A DNA stretch of 64,000 bases from Spirochaetia bacterium (GCA_029880265.1 JAOUOT010000009.1:1-64000), one strand, 5' to 3'; shown: positions 46,202-56,180, counted from the first letter of the stretch. Numbers and translations are program-made. The notes: generated by a model not told the origin, from the letters alone.

Positions 46202-47391
46202 TATTATATAGATTGTATCCTACTATATTAAATAGATATATTTTAAGAACTTTCTTTCATCCTTTTTTAATTGGGTTCATATTCTTTACGTTTATTCATT
46301 TACTTTTTTATCTCAAAGAAGCGATAAAAGCGGCCGTTGAAAAAGGAATACCTACAAATTTAATTTTTGATTTACTTTTAAATTCAATGGGCTGGACGCT
46401 GAGCATTACGGTTCCCATGTCTACTCTTTTTGCCGTTATAATCGCTATCGGAGGAATGAATTCTGACTCTGAGCTTACGGCAATAAGGGCCGGAGGCATA
46501 GCGTATTCAAGAATCTTTCGCCCTTTTGTCTTTTTAGGAATATTTATGACAATTGTAATGCTTTGGTTTAATTTGCAGTTAAATCCTTATTGTTTTGGCA
46601 ACATGCGCTCTGCCATGTCTGCTATTTTCAGGTATGACCCGATTGCGATTCTAGAACCAGGACAGTTTACAACGCTTGATAAGACCGCAAATCTTGAAAG
46701 ACACATTTATATCGAATCAATTACAAAAGATAAAAAAACTGAACAAGAGACCCTTCGCAATATTCAAATTAGAACGACAAAAAAAGGAAAAGACAAAATA
46801 TTCAGACTTTCGCAGTTAATTATAGCCGGAAAGGGTCAAAAAATAATTAAAGAAGCTTCAGGAAAAGAAGTAAAGGCTTTAAGATTATATGAAGGATATA
46901 TTTTTCTGCAAGACAGCGATTCTAAAAATTTTCAAAGAATTAATTTTCATAAAGGCAGTATGGATATTAATATTCTCGAGCCAGAAGACTATAAAGAACA
47001 TAATGACATAAAAAATATACAGGCCATGAATTTATCTGAACTTCTTCATGAAATAACAAAACTAAAAAAAATAGCTCTTAAAAATAAAAGAAAAGATGAA
47101 AACGGCGTAAGAAAAGCATATTTAGAGCTTCATAAAAGAATCGCCTTATCTTTCGCGGCCTTTTCTTTTATGTATTTAGGCTTTCCTTTATCGATAACGC
47201 ATCGTAGAAGCGGAAAGGGTATGGGGCTGGGTATTTCAATTATTTTTATCTTTTTATACTATATTCTTTTTTTAGGCGCCGATTCAATCATTGTTAAATT
47301 TAATAATTTGCCCGTTTTTATCGCGGCATGGGCGGCTAATTTTGTAAATATACTGATAGGATTATATTTCTTTAAGAAAAAAATATATTGA
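46198..47391 (+). CDS. LptF/LptG-family permease (YjgP/YjgQ)
   Basis: A 397-residue inner-membrane protein with three helices at each end and a periplasmic domain between. ILNRYILRTFFHPFLIGFIFFTFIHL, VPMSTLFAVIIAIGGMNSDSELTAIRAGGI (coupling region) and, near the end, HKRIALSFAAFSFMYLGFPLSI then GKGMGLGISIIFIFLYYILF are typical. LptF and LptG form the LPS extractor with LptB. Only one copy is in the window; I cannot tell F from G. It is convergent with the following signalling operon by 8 bases. Confidence 0.9.
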   Translation: MILYRLYPTILNRYILRTFFHPFLIGFIFFTFIHLLFYLKEAIKAAVEKGIPTNLIFDLLLNSMGWTLSITVPMSTLFAVIIAIGGMNSDSELTAIRAGGIAYSRIFRPFVFLGIFMTIVMLWFNLQLNPYCFGNMRSAMSAIFRYDPIAILEPGQFTTLDKTANLERHIYIESITKDKKTEQETLRNIQIRTTKKGKDKIFRLSQLIIAGKGQKIIKEASGKEVKALRLYEGYIFLQDSDSKNFQRINFHKGSMDINILEPEDYKEHNDIKNIQAMNLSELLHEITKLKKIALKNKRKDENGVRKAYLELHKRIALSFAAFSFMYLGFPLSITHRRSGKGMGLGISIIFIFLYYILFLGADSIIVKFNNLPVFIAAWAANFVNILIGLYFFKKKIY

Positions 47392-47399
47392 AATATTTA

Positions 47400-48617
47400 T
47401 TATTTATCGGGCAGCGTAATAATCGTTTCTAAATATTCTTTTATATTAGGACTTGTTTCTTTATTTATTTTTATGCCGTAACTATATAAAGTAAGCGATT
47501 TTTTTGAGGTTTCTTCAGAAACCTTTTTCCAGGCGATGTTACCCCAGAGTTCCAGAATTTCGGTATGAACTTTATCGTATATCCAAATTACAATATCGTC
47601 TTTTTCTTCATAGGTAAAGTAAGAATGAAAAGAAAATCCGTCTTTTGATATTTCAATTGCATGGGGCGATTCAAATAAATCTGTTTTTTTTATGTTCGGA
47701 AATTTTTTGGCCACCCATAAATTAAGCATAGGCTTTTTTCGTATAGAAATTCTTCTTTCATGAACAGGGGGCTGTACCATTTCCATAAGGTTTCTCGATA
47801 ATAAATCTTTATCGATAGGTTTGGCGAAGATAAAATCTATAAAGCTTAACACTTCGGGATTTTTGGCTAAAAGATCGGGCATTGCAGAAATTACTATGAG
47901 ACGAAGTCCAGGATCTTTGATTTTCAGCTTTTTAATTAAATTAAAAGAGCTGCCTCCTTTTAATATTAAATCTACAATAGCTGCATCGTAATTATTTTTT
48001 AATATTTCTTTTTCTTCTTCTATTTTCGAAAAAATATGAGCAATGCCCCCCAGGTTTTCAATAATATCTTTTAAAAACTTTGAGCTTATTTTTGCGTCTT
48101 CGAGAATCAAGATATTCTTATTAAATAGAAATTTCTCGCTTTTTTGAACGGGAAGGCTTGTTTCATCCTGGTGAATTATCGTAAACGAAATAAGGTGATT
48201 ATCATTATTATTTTTGTCTATAATTTCATAGAAATATTCATATAGAATCAAATTCTCATGGGGATCTGCCTGAGATTTTCCGGGTAAATAAGGCGCCGAT
48301 AAAACCAAATATTCTCTGCCTTTGTGGGGCAAATCGGGTATTATATGACCGCCATAGATATTTAAAACTTCTCTTAATGTTGCGTCGGTTTCTTCGGGCG
48401 AGATATTATCTGCATCTATGAGCGTCTTTGTTATCCATTGCGCGCTTTTTAGCTTGGTTGAGAGAAGTACCGTATATAGTACTGTTTCTTGCTCGTCGGT
48501 AATATCTAAACAAAAATGATAGTCTAAAGATTTTTTTGAACTTTTTGCTTCTGCCTGCTCTATGTTTATACCGTAGTCTTCAAATAAAAATTGAATCGAT
48601 TCTTGAGCTTTTAGCAT
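47400..48617 (-). CDS. CheX-like / response-receiver / PilZ-like three-domain protein
   Basis: A 405-residue protein. Residues about 1-150 resemble a CheC/CheX fold, with the E-x2-N pair in TLREVLNIYGGHI (near residue 82) that in this family dephosphorylates CheY-P. Residues about 164-280 are a receiver domain with IIE-type acidic pocket (ILILEDAKISS), Asp in AAIVDLIL (near 214) and Lys in FAKPID. Residues about 285-395 look PilZ-like: RRISIR fits RxxxR, and EISKDG stands where DxSxxG is expected, so the Asp is Glu. A PilZ here would link the phosphorelay to cyclic-di-GMP. Last gene of the cheA operon, 14 bases from the CheY upstream. Confidence 0.75.
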   Translation of the reverse strand: MLKAQESIQFLFEDYGINIEQAEAKSSKKSLDYHFCLDITDEQETVLYTVLLSTKLKSAQWITKTLIDADNISPEETDATLREVLNIYGGHIIPDLPHKGREYLVLSAPYLPGKSQADPHENLILYEYFYEIIDKNNNDNHLISFTIIHQDETSLPVQKSEKFLFNKNILILEDAKISSKFLKDIIENLGGIAHIFSKIEEEKEILKNNYDAAIVDLILKGGSSFNLIKKLKIKDPGLRLIVISAMPDLLAKNPEVLSFIDFIFAKPIDKDLLSRNLMEMVQPPVHERRISIRKKPMLNLWVAKKFPNIKKTDLFESPHAIEISKDGFSFHSYFTYEEKDDIVIWIYDKVHTEILELWGNIAWKKVSEETSKKSLTLYSYGIKINKETSPNIKEYLETIITLPDK

Positions 48618-48631
48618 TAAATTTTTGAGGG

Positions 48632-48988
48632 TTACACAATTGCGCGTATCGCGTTTATTAAACGTTCAGGTTTAAATGGCTTGGTTATAAAATCTATCGC
48701 CCCTAAACTTATCGCCTTCTTGATTAAACCTTCTTCGCCGAGCGAGCTTAACATGATTACCTTTGCTTCAGGGTTACTCTTTAATATTTCTTGTAGAGCC
48801 GTTAACCCGTCCATGCCCCGCATAGTTATATCCATAGTAATTATGTCGGGCTTTAGTTCGTTAAATAGTCTGATTCCTTCGCCTCCGTTTGCAGCTTCGC
48901 CTACAACTTCAAAATCGGTGGGTAATAATGATTTTTTCACCATGTTCCTAATAAATGTCGCGTCGTCTACAATCAAAATTCTTACCAT
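48632..48988 (-). CDS. CheY-like single-domain response regulator (1)
   Basis: A 118-residue receiver-only protein. The acidic pocket is ILIVDDATFIRNM, the phosphoacceptor Asp is in DIITMDITM, the Thr/Ser switch is in MLSSLGEEG and Lys in ITKPF. It resembles the next gene upstream, so the two likely arose by duplication. It is the downstream partner of CheA in an operon without methyl-accepting receptors; the output is unknown. Confidence 0.92.
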   Translation of the reverse strand: MVRILIVDDATFIRNMVKKSLLPTDFEVVGEAANGGEGIRLFNELKPDIITMDITMRGMDGLTALQEILKSNPEAKVIMLSSLGEEGLIKKAISLGAIDFITKPFKPERLINAIRAIV

Positions 48989-49000
48989 CTATCTAATACC

Positions 49001-49381
49001 TTAACCTTTTTTAATTACGCTCGTTATTGAAGATACAAGTCTTTCTTCAGCGAAAGGCTTTATGATAAAGTCGCTCGCTCCAGATTTTATAGCTTCTTTG
49101 ATGAATCTTGCTTCGCCTAATGCCGAAACCATGATAACTTTTGCCGCAGCGTCAATACTCTTTATCTTTTTGGTAGCTTCAATACCGCCCATCTTTTTCA
49201 TTGAAATATCCATAGTAACAACGTCAGGCCGCAGTTCGTCAAACATTTGTATGGCTTCCCAGCCGTCTTGAGCTTCGCCTACAATAACAAAACCTTGTGG
49301 CTCTAAATATTTTCGAATTACCTGTCTCATGTAACCCGAATCGTCTACTATTAATACTTTAGTTCCCGCAATTTCACTCAT
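49001..49381 (-). CDS. CheY-like single-domain response regulator (2)
   Basis: A 126-residue receiver-only protein with VLIVDDSGYMRQV, DVVTMDISMKKMGG, MVSALGEARFI and IKPF. It lies 12 bases upstream of the previous CheY gene and 12 bases after the CheA stop. Two CheY proteins with a CheA that carries its own CheC-like domain suggests one relay output and one phosphate sink, an inference. Confidence 0.93.
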   Translation of the reverse strand: MSEIAGTKVLIVDDSGYMRQVIRKYLEPQGFVIVGEAQDGWEAIQMFDELRPDVVTMDISMKKMGGIEATKKIKSIDAAAKVIMVSALGEARFIKEAIKSGASDFIIKPFAEERLVSSITSVIKKG

Positions 49382-49393
49382 AATGACATATAT

Positions 49394-52300
49394 TTATTCG
49401 GCCTTATCTTGTAAAACTTTTATCTCTGGAAGCAGAATAAGTAATTCGGCCAAAATATCCTCTTCATCCCATAGATATTGATTTTCTATATATAATACAC
49501 TATAGCTGCCGCTGGCAATTTTTTTCTCGATCATTTCTTTAATTTGCGCAGTTCCCCGTATAATTTCGGGCGTTCCGGGTTCTACCATGACTTCTGTTAC
49601 AGCGGTTAAGCTATTTGTATATGCTGCTCCTAAAATATTGGTAACTTCCATTAGGGGTTCTAAGTCAAGATGCTCAGGAGACGGTAAAGATAGCTCTTGA
49701 AGCATATGTTTTACAATCTTCATGGCGTTATTATGCGTTAAAATAAAGTGAATGGCTCCGTCTAAGGGCAATACCGGCAGTATAAACGAGACCATCCCTG
49801 ATGTCGATTTTTCAAGTTTCTGTAATAGCATCGCGGTTTTATCGGAACTTAATTTTCTCGCTCGACTTTGACCTACTTTTATGGCTGAATTACCCGTTAG
49901 CTGCTGCAGGCCCTGAACTGCTCTGGAATTTCCTTGTAAGAGCCATTGTTTTAGCAAATCAAAATTGTCAGACTCAAATAATTTATGCAGTTTCTTTACG
50001 CTGTCTATATTTTGCATTTCTTCGGCTAATTCAATTCTGCTTTTTACTTCATCAGATAAATCGTCGGTATCGTATTCTGAATCGGAGCTTTTATCGCTAA
50101 ATGTGTCATATCCCATGTCGTCTTCGTCTGCAAAAAAACCTTCGCCGACCGTTTCAACTTCTTTGACAAGCGTAGTTTCGCCTTTTGGTTGCTTTGTTTC
50201 TTTAATTTCAGGCAGAAAATTTTTATCTTCAATTTCTTCCTGAGGTTCTTGGGGTTTATCTGAAGTATAGAGTTTTACTTTTGGTTTTGAAACCGAGTCG
50301 TCTTCATATTCAATATCTTCAGGTATAGCTTCGGGTTCTTCAGTATATTCGCTTTTTTTCTGCGCAGAGTAAAGTTTTAATCTGCTTATATCGTCCTGGA
50401 GTTTTTTTGTGTCAACCTGAGATTGTCTGTCTGTCAAAATTTTATCTCTTAGATCTTTGAACAATTTCATGATACCTTGAACGTCCAGAATCAATATGAT
50501 ATTTCCGTCTCCTAATATAGAAGCTCCAGAAACCCCTTCTATGGGTCGAAAGTGTTCGGCTAAAGATTTTATAACCATTTCTTGTCTATTTAAAAATTCG
50601 TCTACCAGAAGCCCTACGAGAGAATCATTGAAATCAACGATAATCAAAGCAAGTTCTTCGGTTTCGTAGCTTTCTTCGCTGGGTTCTATTTGAAAAACTT
50701 CTGTAAGGCGCACAACGGGTACAATGGTATCGCGCAATCTCACCATTTCATTGCCTTCAATAGTTAAGAAATTTTTTCTTTCGACTTTCTGAGTTTCTAT
50801 AATGGTAGCCATGGGAATACAAAATTTTTCCTGACCTACTTTTACAATCAAGGCGTTTAATATCGCCAAAGTAAGCGGCAGTTTAATTGTCATTATTGTA
50901 CCGCGATCCACTTTTGAATCGATGATGATGTTGCCGTTTAAGGCTTCAACGCTGGTTTTTACCACATCCATACCTATGCCGCGGCCCGACATGTCGGTAA
51001 CCTCGTCTTTAGTCGAAAATCCGGGATGAAAAATTAAATGGATTGCTTCTTCTTCTGAGTATGTATCAGCCTCTTCTTTGTTTATAATACCCTTTGAAAT
51101 CGCTTTTTGAAGAATTTTTTCGGCGTCAATACCCTTGCCGTCGTCTTTTACAATAATATTGATATAATTTCCCTCTTGAGTTGCTTCAAGGCTCAAGGTG
51201 CCCTCGGGCGATTTACCGGTTGATTTTCGTTCATCGGGAAATTCAATACCGTGATCTACCGAATTTCTTACAATATGCGTCAGGGGTTTTATCATTTCAT
51301 CGATAATTTTTTTATCAATTTCAGTTTCTTCGCCCGCTATTCTTAGAATGATACTCTTGCCGGTTTTTGAAGAATAATCTCTGACAAAACGTTTAAAACG
51401 GCTGAAAAGCTGCCCTACGGGAACAAGACGCGATTTCATGATGAGCTCTTGAATATCGCCTGATATTCTAAAAAGATCGCGCGTTCTGTCGCGAACCGCC
51501 TTATTTATACTGAGAAGTTCGGGCATGCTTTTTAAATCGTCTTGAATTTGAAGAAAACCGCTGTTTGCTATTACAAGCTCTCCGACTAGATTTAATAGAA
51601 CGTCAAGCCTGTTAACGGGTATTCTCACCGAATCGCTGGCTTCTATTTCGTCTTTTACCTGAGTCTGAGCCGCTTGTTTTTTGACCGGTTTGGCGGCTGA
51701 TTTTTCAGAATCGCCTTCTGTTTTAATATCTTGATCGTCATAAACCTCGACTTTTTCAATTAAATCGACGCTTACGGCTTTTTGCACTTCTTCTTTGGTA
51801 ACGTCTGCCTGAACCCAGAAGCGCACTTCGCGATCATATTCGTCGGTAAATTCGTCGGAGTCTAGAATGTCTTCTGACGGCTCTTGTTTTATTATTTCAA
51901 CTATATCGCTTAATCTCTTGTGCACCAGAAAAGCTCTAATTGAGGGGGCCAATTCATTTGGAGATATCCATAATCTGACAAATATAGATCCGGGAATAAT
52001 TTCAATATCGTCGGGAAGACCCGATTCAGAGCTTGAAGCTTTCTTTGCGGCCTTTTTGGCCTCTGGCTTTTTCTCGGCAGCTGCGGCAGCGCCGCCTTTT
52101 AAAAAGGCGTTTACCCGCTCAATTAATTCATCTGTCGCAATAGAATCGGGGTTAGAACCCGTCTTAAGAGCCTTGCCTATCGAGCTTATAGAGTCTTTGC
52201 ATTCTAGAAGCGTATCAATAACGTCTTTTTGAACGGCAATATTCCCGTTAAAAAATTCCATGAATACGCTTTCCATAGCATGACCCAGATTAACGAGATT

Positions 52301-52483
52301 TGTCAGGCCCAGAAATCCTGAGCTTCCTTTTATGGTATGGGCCACTCTGAATATTTCTTCTAAAGTTTCTTTGTCTTGAGGATTTTCTTCTAGCGCAATG
52401 ATTGCGTCATCGAGATAATTTAAATTTTCTTCAAGTTCGTCTAAAAATATCTTGATTTCTTCTTGATCTTGAGTCATTAACAT
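49394..52483 (-). CDS. CheA histidine kinase with C-terminal CheC-like domain
   Basis: A 1029-residue kinase, well beyond the usual 650-750. HPt domain with His49 in VAHTIKGSSGFLG, a P2-like spacer, dimerisation P3 (RLDVLLNLVGELVIANS), ATPase P4 (HIVRNSVDHGIE, VKDDGKGID, GRGIGMDVV) and a CheW-like P5 to about residue 680. Then comes an acidic, low-complexity linker of about 190 residues, and from about 880 a domain with MVSFILPVLPLDGAIHFIL and LMEVTNILGAAY (near 944), the E-x2-N of CheC phosphatases. So kinase and a possible phosphatase sit in one polypeptide. No CheW, CheB, CheR or receptor gene is visible. Confidence 0.93.
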   Translation of the reverse strand: MLMTQDQEEIKIFLDELEENLNYLDDAIIALEENPQDKETLEEIFRVAHTIKGSSGFLGLTNLVNLGHAMESVFMEFFNGNIAVQKDVIDTLLECKDSISSIGKALKTGSNPDSIATDELIERVNAFLKGGAAAAAEKKPEAKKAAKKASSSESGLPDDIEIIPGSIFVRLWISPNELAPSIRAFLVHKRLSDIVEIIKQEPSEDILDSDEFTDEYDREVRFWVQADVTKEEVQKAVSVDLIEKVEVYDDQDIKTEGDSEKSAAKPVKKQAAQTQVKDEIEASDSVRIPVNRLDVLLNLVGELVIANSGFLQIQDDLKSMPELLSINKAVRDRTRDLFRISGDIQELIMKSRLVPVGQLFSRFKRFVRDYSSKTGKSIILRIAGEETEIDKKIIDEMIKPLTHIVRNSVDHGIEFPDERKSTGKSPEGTLSLEATQEGNYINIIVKDDGKGIDAEKILQKAISKGIINKEEADTYSEEEAIHLIFHPGFSTKDEVTDMSGRGIGMDVVKTSVEALNGNIIIDSKVDRGTIMTIKLPLTLAILNALIVKVGQEKFCIPMATIIETQKVERKNFLTIEGNEMVRLRDTIVPVVRLTEVFQIEPSEESYETEELALIIVDFNDSLVGLLVDEFLNRQEMVIKSLAEHFRPIEGVSGASILGDGNIILILDVQGIMKLFKDLRDKILTDRQSQVDTKKLQDDISRLKLYSAQKKSEYTEEPEAIPEDIEYEDDSVSKPKVKLYTSDKPQEPQEEIEDKNFLPEIKETKQPKGETTLVKEVETVGEGFFADEDDMGYDTFSDKSSDSEYDTDDLSDEVKSRIELAEEMQNIDSVKKLHKLFESDNFDLLKQWLLQGNSRAVQGLQQLTGNSAIKVGQSRARKLSSDKTAMLLQKLEKSTSGMVSFILPVLPLDGAIHFILTHNNAMKIVKHMLQELSLPSPEHLDLEPLMEVTNILGAAYTNSLTAVTEVMVEPGTPEIIRGTAQIKEMIEKKIASGSYSVLYIENQYLWDEEDILAELLILLPEIKVLQDKAE

Positions 52484-52618
52484 ACTATAGTATCGACCAT
52501 GCTTTTATTGTTTTGAAGCTTAAAGTTTAGATATATTATAAAAATATTCTATTTGATAATACTAAATATTCGCCTTATTTTCAATAATTTTGAAATTTAA
52601 AGTTTATAAAAACGATTT

Positions 52619-52654
52619 GCTACCCATTTTTTTTGTGTAAGAAAAACGGGTAGC
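52619..52654. repeat. Hairpin with T-rich loop
   Basis: Arms GCTACCC (52619-52625) and GGGTAGC (52648-52654) pair perfectly, with a T-run and an A-run inside that extend the stem. It lies about 135 bases upstream of the cheA start, close to the GC-rich block, and may mark the edge of the repeat element or end a transcript. Confidence 0.5.
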
Positions 52655-52659
52655 GCCCA

Positions 52660-52740
52660 AAAAGAACCCGCTCCGCTGTTCATCCATGAACAGAGTCGCT
52701 CCATTGGCTCGGCATCCCTGCCTCGCGGGGTTGGCTCTGG
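52660..52740. repeat. GC-rich dispersed repeat, left copy
   Basis: Contains the palindrome CTGTTCAT-CC-ATGAACAG (52676-52693), flanked by GCTCCGCT and TCGCTCC, then GGCTCGGCATCCCTGCCTCG. TCCCTGCCTCGC (52715-52726) is the reverse complement of 597-608. It is much richer in GC than the surrounding DNA, so likely a repeat of the same family as that at 591-660. Confidence 0.5.
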
Positions 52741-52914
52741 TTAATTTATTTTCAATAAAATGAAAAACGACACGGGTATGTCGCGCAAGTAAAGACTAAT
52801 ATAGCACTATAAGAATTGACAAAATGGGAAAATGGTTTGATTTGCTTACGAATTGAAAACATAATATGATTAGAAAAACATTCGATTGTTAAATAACAGA
52901 TTTGTTTTTAAAAA

Positions 52915-53000
52915 AACATTGCGAGGTCGAGGTATGGCTTCTTTAGTTGAATTATTAGATTTTATAAAGAAACCATGCTTCGACAAGCGCTCAGCACAGG
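52915..53000. repeat. Repeat-related stretch, right copy
   Basis: AACATTGCGAGG (52915-52926) is shared with 591-602, and GCTTCGACAAGC...CAGCACAGG (52977-53000) is the reverse complement of the CTGAGC...TTGTC...GAAG-type word family, close to 625-642. It overlaps a short frame that I do not consider coding. Confidence 0.45.
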
Positions 53001-53122
53001 TGAATACAGAAAAGTATTTTTTCACCACAAATAAAAGAGAATTTGACGCGCTGTTTAAAGTTAAGAGAACCTACAAAGTATTATAAATGGCGCCTGGCCC
53101 GTTTTTTAATTAATTTTACAAT

Positions 53123-55990
53123 ATGTCTTCTGTCATTAAAATTAGCGGCGCGAGAGAGCATAATCTTAAAAATATCTCTCTTGAATTACCGCGCGATAAG
53201 CTTATCGTCATTACCGGTCTTTCGGGCAGCGGCAAAAGTTCGCTTGCCTTTGATACTATTTACGCCGAGGGGCAAAGGCGATATGTAGAGTCTTTATCGT
53301 CATACGCAAGGCAATTTTTGGGACAGCTTGAAAAGCCCGATGTCGATTCTATTGAGGGCCTGTCTCCCGCTATATCTATTGAACAAAAAACCACGCACAG
53401 AAACCCGCGTTCGACCGTAGGCACGGTGACTGAAATTTATGATTATTTAAGACTTATTTTCGCGCGAATCGGAGAGCCTCATTGTCCGCAGTGCAAAAGA
53501 CGACTAAAGGCCCAGCCAGTAGACAGTATTGTAGATATTATTTTGGCGTACCCTAAAAAAAACGAAAAGGCCGATTCTGTAAAAATTCAGCTTTTGGCGC
53601 CTTTGGCAAAGTCAAAAAAAGGCGAGTTTAAAGACTTGTTTCAAAAACTTCTTAAAGACGGATTCTTAAGAGTCAGGGTTGACGGCGAAATAAGACAGCT
53701 TGAAGACGAAATTATCTTAAAAAAGAACATAAAGCATAATATAGAGCTTGTTGTCGACAGGCTTATCTTAAAAAAAGACGAAGAACATGATATAAGAAGC
53801 CGTCTGGGAGATTCGCTTGAGCTTACGCTCTCAAAAGGAGAAAAGCAGGCTTTTGTTTACTATGAATCTTTAAATTCAAAAGGCGAAGTTCTTGAAAAAG
53901 GAGAAGATTTGTTTTCTTCAAGCCTTGCGTGTCCCGCCTGCGATATCTCGTTTCCTGAAATAAATCACAGACTTTTTTCTTTTAACTCGCCCGAAGGCGC
54001 CTGTCGAAGATGTTCGGGCATAGGGCATATGCTTGAATTTCACCCCGATTTGTTAATTCGCGATACTGAAAAAACTATCGAAGAGGGCGTTGTTCCGGGG
54101 CTGGGTTGGTCGGCAGAGGGATATTGGTATAAGGCGACAATGAAGGCTCTTTCAAAAAAACTGAATTTTTCAATGAATACCAAATGGAAAGATCTTTCGT
54201 CAAAAATCAAAAAAATAATATTATACGGAGATTCTTCGTTAAAAATTCATTATGAAAGCGACTGGGAAGACGGATCGTATAATTTTACGCGCGCTTTTGA
54301 AGGTATTATTCCGAATCTTCACCGGCGCTTTGAGACGACCTCAGATAGCCATAGAATGCGCATGGAACAATTTATGGTGAACATGGATTGTCCCGAATGC
54401 AAAGGCGCCCGATTAAAACCCGAGGCGCTAAACGTTTTCATAAAAGGCAAAAACATCCGTCAGCTTACAAAGCTAAGCCTAAAAAAGGCCCTTGATTTTT
54501 TCGGCAATATTGAATTAACCGAGACAGAAAGACTTATCGCAGAGCAGGCGTTAAAAGAAATTCTGGCGAGATTAAAATTCTTAAACAGCGTCGGCGTTGA
54601 ATATCTGACCATGGATAGAATTGCCGGCACCCTTTCGGGCGGCGAAGCGCAGAGAATTCGTCTTGCGACGCAGATTGGCTCGGCGCTTGTGGGAGTTTTG
54701 TACGTTCTCGACGAGCCTTCTATTGGTCTTCATCAAAGCGATAACGAAAAACTTATCAAAACCCTAAAAGCGTTAAGAGATTTAGGAAATACCGTTATTG
54801 TTGTAGAGCATGACGAAGAGACGATTGAGTCGGCCGATTACATTGTCGATATGGGGCCGGGAGCGGGGCATCACGGCGGAGTAGTCGTCTTTTGCGGCGG
54901 TTATGAAGATCTTTTAAAATCAAAAAAATCTTTAACGGGCAAATATATGTCGGGCGAGATAAGAATACCCGTACCCGAAAGAAGAAAAAGAACCTCGGCC
55001 GAAATCAAAATATTTTCGGCGGCCGAAAATAATTTAAAGCAAATTTACGTTGAATTTCCTTTAGGGATGTTTATTTGCGTTACCGGTCTTTCAGGCAGCG
55101 GTAAAAGCACTTTGATAAACGAAATTTTGTACAAAGGCGCGGCTCATCGTTTGTACAAAAGCCAGATATTACCCGGTAAACATAAAAAAATAACGGGTCT
55201 TGAAAACATTGATAAAATCATAGATATCGACCAGAGTCCCATCGGCAGAACGCCGAGATCAAACCCGGCGACTTACACGGGAGCTTTTACCCCTATTCGA
55301 GAATTGTTTTCAATGCTTCCGGCAAGTAAGATGAGAGGCTATAAGCCCGGACGTTTTTCGTTTAACGTAAAAGGCGGCAGATGCGAGGCCTGCGAGGGCG
55401 ACGGCGTAAAAAGAATTGAAATGCATTTTTTAGCGGATGTTTATATTACATGCGAAATATGCGGCGGCAAAAGATACGGCAGAGAAACTCTTGAAGTTCG
55501 CTATAAAGAAAAAAACATCCACGATGTGCTTGAGATGTCAATAGAAGAAGCTCTTGATTTTTTTGAGGCCATACCCTCTGTAAAAAACAGGCTTCAGGCC
55601 CTGTTTGACGTAGGTTTAGGATACATGAAACTGGGCCAGCCGGCGACCACCATATCAGGGGGCGAGGCGCAAAGGGTGAAACTTGCCACAGAGCTTTCGA
55701 AGCGTTCAACGGGAAAAACTCTTTATATATTAGACGAACCTACGACCGGTCTTCATTTTGAAGACGTCAGGCAGCTTTTGCTGGTTTTGCATCGTTTTGT
55801 CGAACATGGCAACACGGTTATTGTCATTGAACATAATATGGACGTTATTAAAACGGCCGACTGGATAATCGACTTAGGCCCCGAAGGCGGAGATTTCGGC
55901 GGCGAGGTTATCGCCTGCGGAACGCCAGAAGAAATTTCTCAGTCTAAAAAATCGCTTACCGGAAATTTTCTTAAAAAATGGCTTAAATAA
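53123..55990 (+). CDS. uvrA: Excinuclease ABC subunit A
   Basis: A 955-residue ABC-type DNA damage sensor of nucleotide-excision repair. Two ABC cassettes with Walker [13 protein letters not shown] and [12 protein letters not shown]; signatures [12 protein letters not shown] and [12 protein letters not shown]; zinc-binding Cys pairs (CPAC with CRRC, and CEAC with CEIC); Walker [12 protein letters not shown] and [11 protein letters not shown]. Full length. It is followed by a STAS gene with its own likely promoter, so it may be monocistronic. Confidence 0.98.
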   Translation: MSSVIKISGAREHNLKNISLELPRDKLIVITGLSGSGKSSLAFDTIYAEGQRRYVESLSSYARQFLGQLEKPDVDSIEGLSPAISIEQKTTHRNPRSTVGTVTEIYDYLRLIFARIGEPHCPQCKRRLKAQPVDSIVDIILAYPKKNEKADSVKIQLLAPLAKSKKGEFKDLFQKLLKDGFLRVRVDGEIRQLEDEIILKKNIKHNIELVVDRLILKKDEEHDIRSRLGDSLELTLSKGEKQAFVYYESLNSKGEVLEKGEDLFSSSLACPACDISFPEINHRLFSFNSPEGACRRCSGIGHMLEFHPDLLIRDTEKTIEEGVVPGLGWSAEGYWYKATMKALSKKLNFSMNTKWKDLSSKIKKIILYGDSSLKIHYESDWEDGSYNFTRAFEGIIPNLHRRFETTSDSHRMRMEQFMVNMDCPECKGARLKPEALNVFIKGKNIRQLTKLSLKKALDFFGNIELTETERLIAEQALKEILARLKFLNSVGVEYLTMDRIAGTLSGGEAQRIRLATQIGSALVGVLYVLDEPSIGLHQSDNEKLIKTLKALRDLGNTVIVVEHDEETIESADYIVDMGPGAGHHGGVVVFCGGYEDLLKSKKSLTGKYMSGEIRIPVPERRKRTSAEIKIFSAAENNLKQIYVEFPLGMFICVTGLSGSGKSTLINEILYKGAAHRLYKSQILPGKHKKITGLENIDKIIDIDQSPIGRTPRSNPATYTGAFTPIRELFSMLPASKMRGYKPGRFSFNVKGGRCEACEGDGVKRIEMHFLADVYITCEICGGKRYGRETLEVRYKEKNIHDVLEMSIEEALDFFEAIPSVKNRLQALFDVGLGYMKLGQPATTISGGEAQRVKLATELSKRSTGKTLYILDEPTTGLHFEDVRQLLLVLHRFVEHGNTVIVIEHNMDVIKTADWIIDLGPEGGDFGGEVIACGTPEEISQSKKSLTGNFLKKWLK

Positions 55991-56016
55991 AAAGTTTTTC
56001 TTATTATAAAACATAA

Positions 56017-56045
56017 CTGATATTTGTCTGAAAAATGTTTATAAT
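56017..56045 (+). promoter_or_regulatory. Promoter for the STAS gene
   Basis: A perfect -10 TATAAT (56040-56045) with a -35 CTGATA (56017-56022) at 17 bases. Transcription would begin near 56052, just before a perfect palindrome. Confidence 0.5.
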
Positions 56046-56057
56046 ATAGACATTTTG

Positions 56058-56097
56058 GCTTTGATTGAAATCAAAGCGTATTAAAATACATTTTTTT
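56058..56097 (+). promoter_or_regulatory. Palindromes and T-run in the STAS leader
   Basis: GCTTTGATTGAAATCAAAGC (56058-56077) is a perfect palindrome with 9-bp arms. Directly after it GTATTAAAATAC (56078-56089) is another, followed by seven T residues (56091-56097). Together they look like a terminator for uvrA or, being only a few bases after the likely start site, an attenuator or operator of the STAS gene. Confidence 0.5.
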
Positions 56098-56180
56098 GAG
56101 TGATTGTTAATAGAAAACCATTGACAATAGAAATAGGCAATTACAATTGGTTACATTATATATATTCAGGAGAATCTAAT

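Larger units (their letters stand above)
52484..53122. other. Repeat-bearing gap between cheA and uvrA
   Basis: About 640 bases. From left to right: a hairpin at 52619-52654, a GC-rich block at 52660-52740 with a perfect palindrome, AT-rich DNA with a possible promoter (TTGCTT at 52842, TATGAT at 52865), and a second repeat-related stretch at 52915-53000. One frame from 52886 to 53086 (66 codons) is partly made of the repeat, so I do not call it a gene. The start of uvrA is at 53123. Confidence 0.6.

Noticed and set aside
52886..53086. Short open frame of 66 codons before uvrA
   Set aside because: Part of it is the repeat-related stretch and no family or ribosome binding site supports it.
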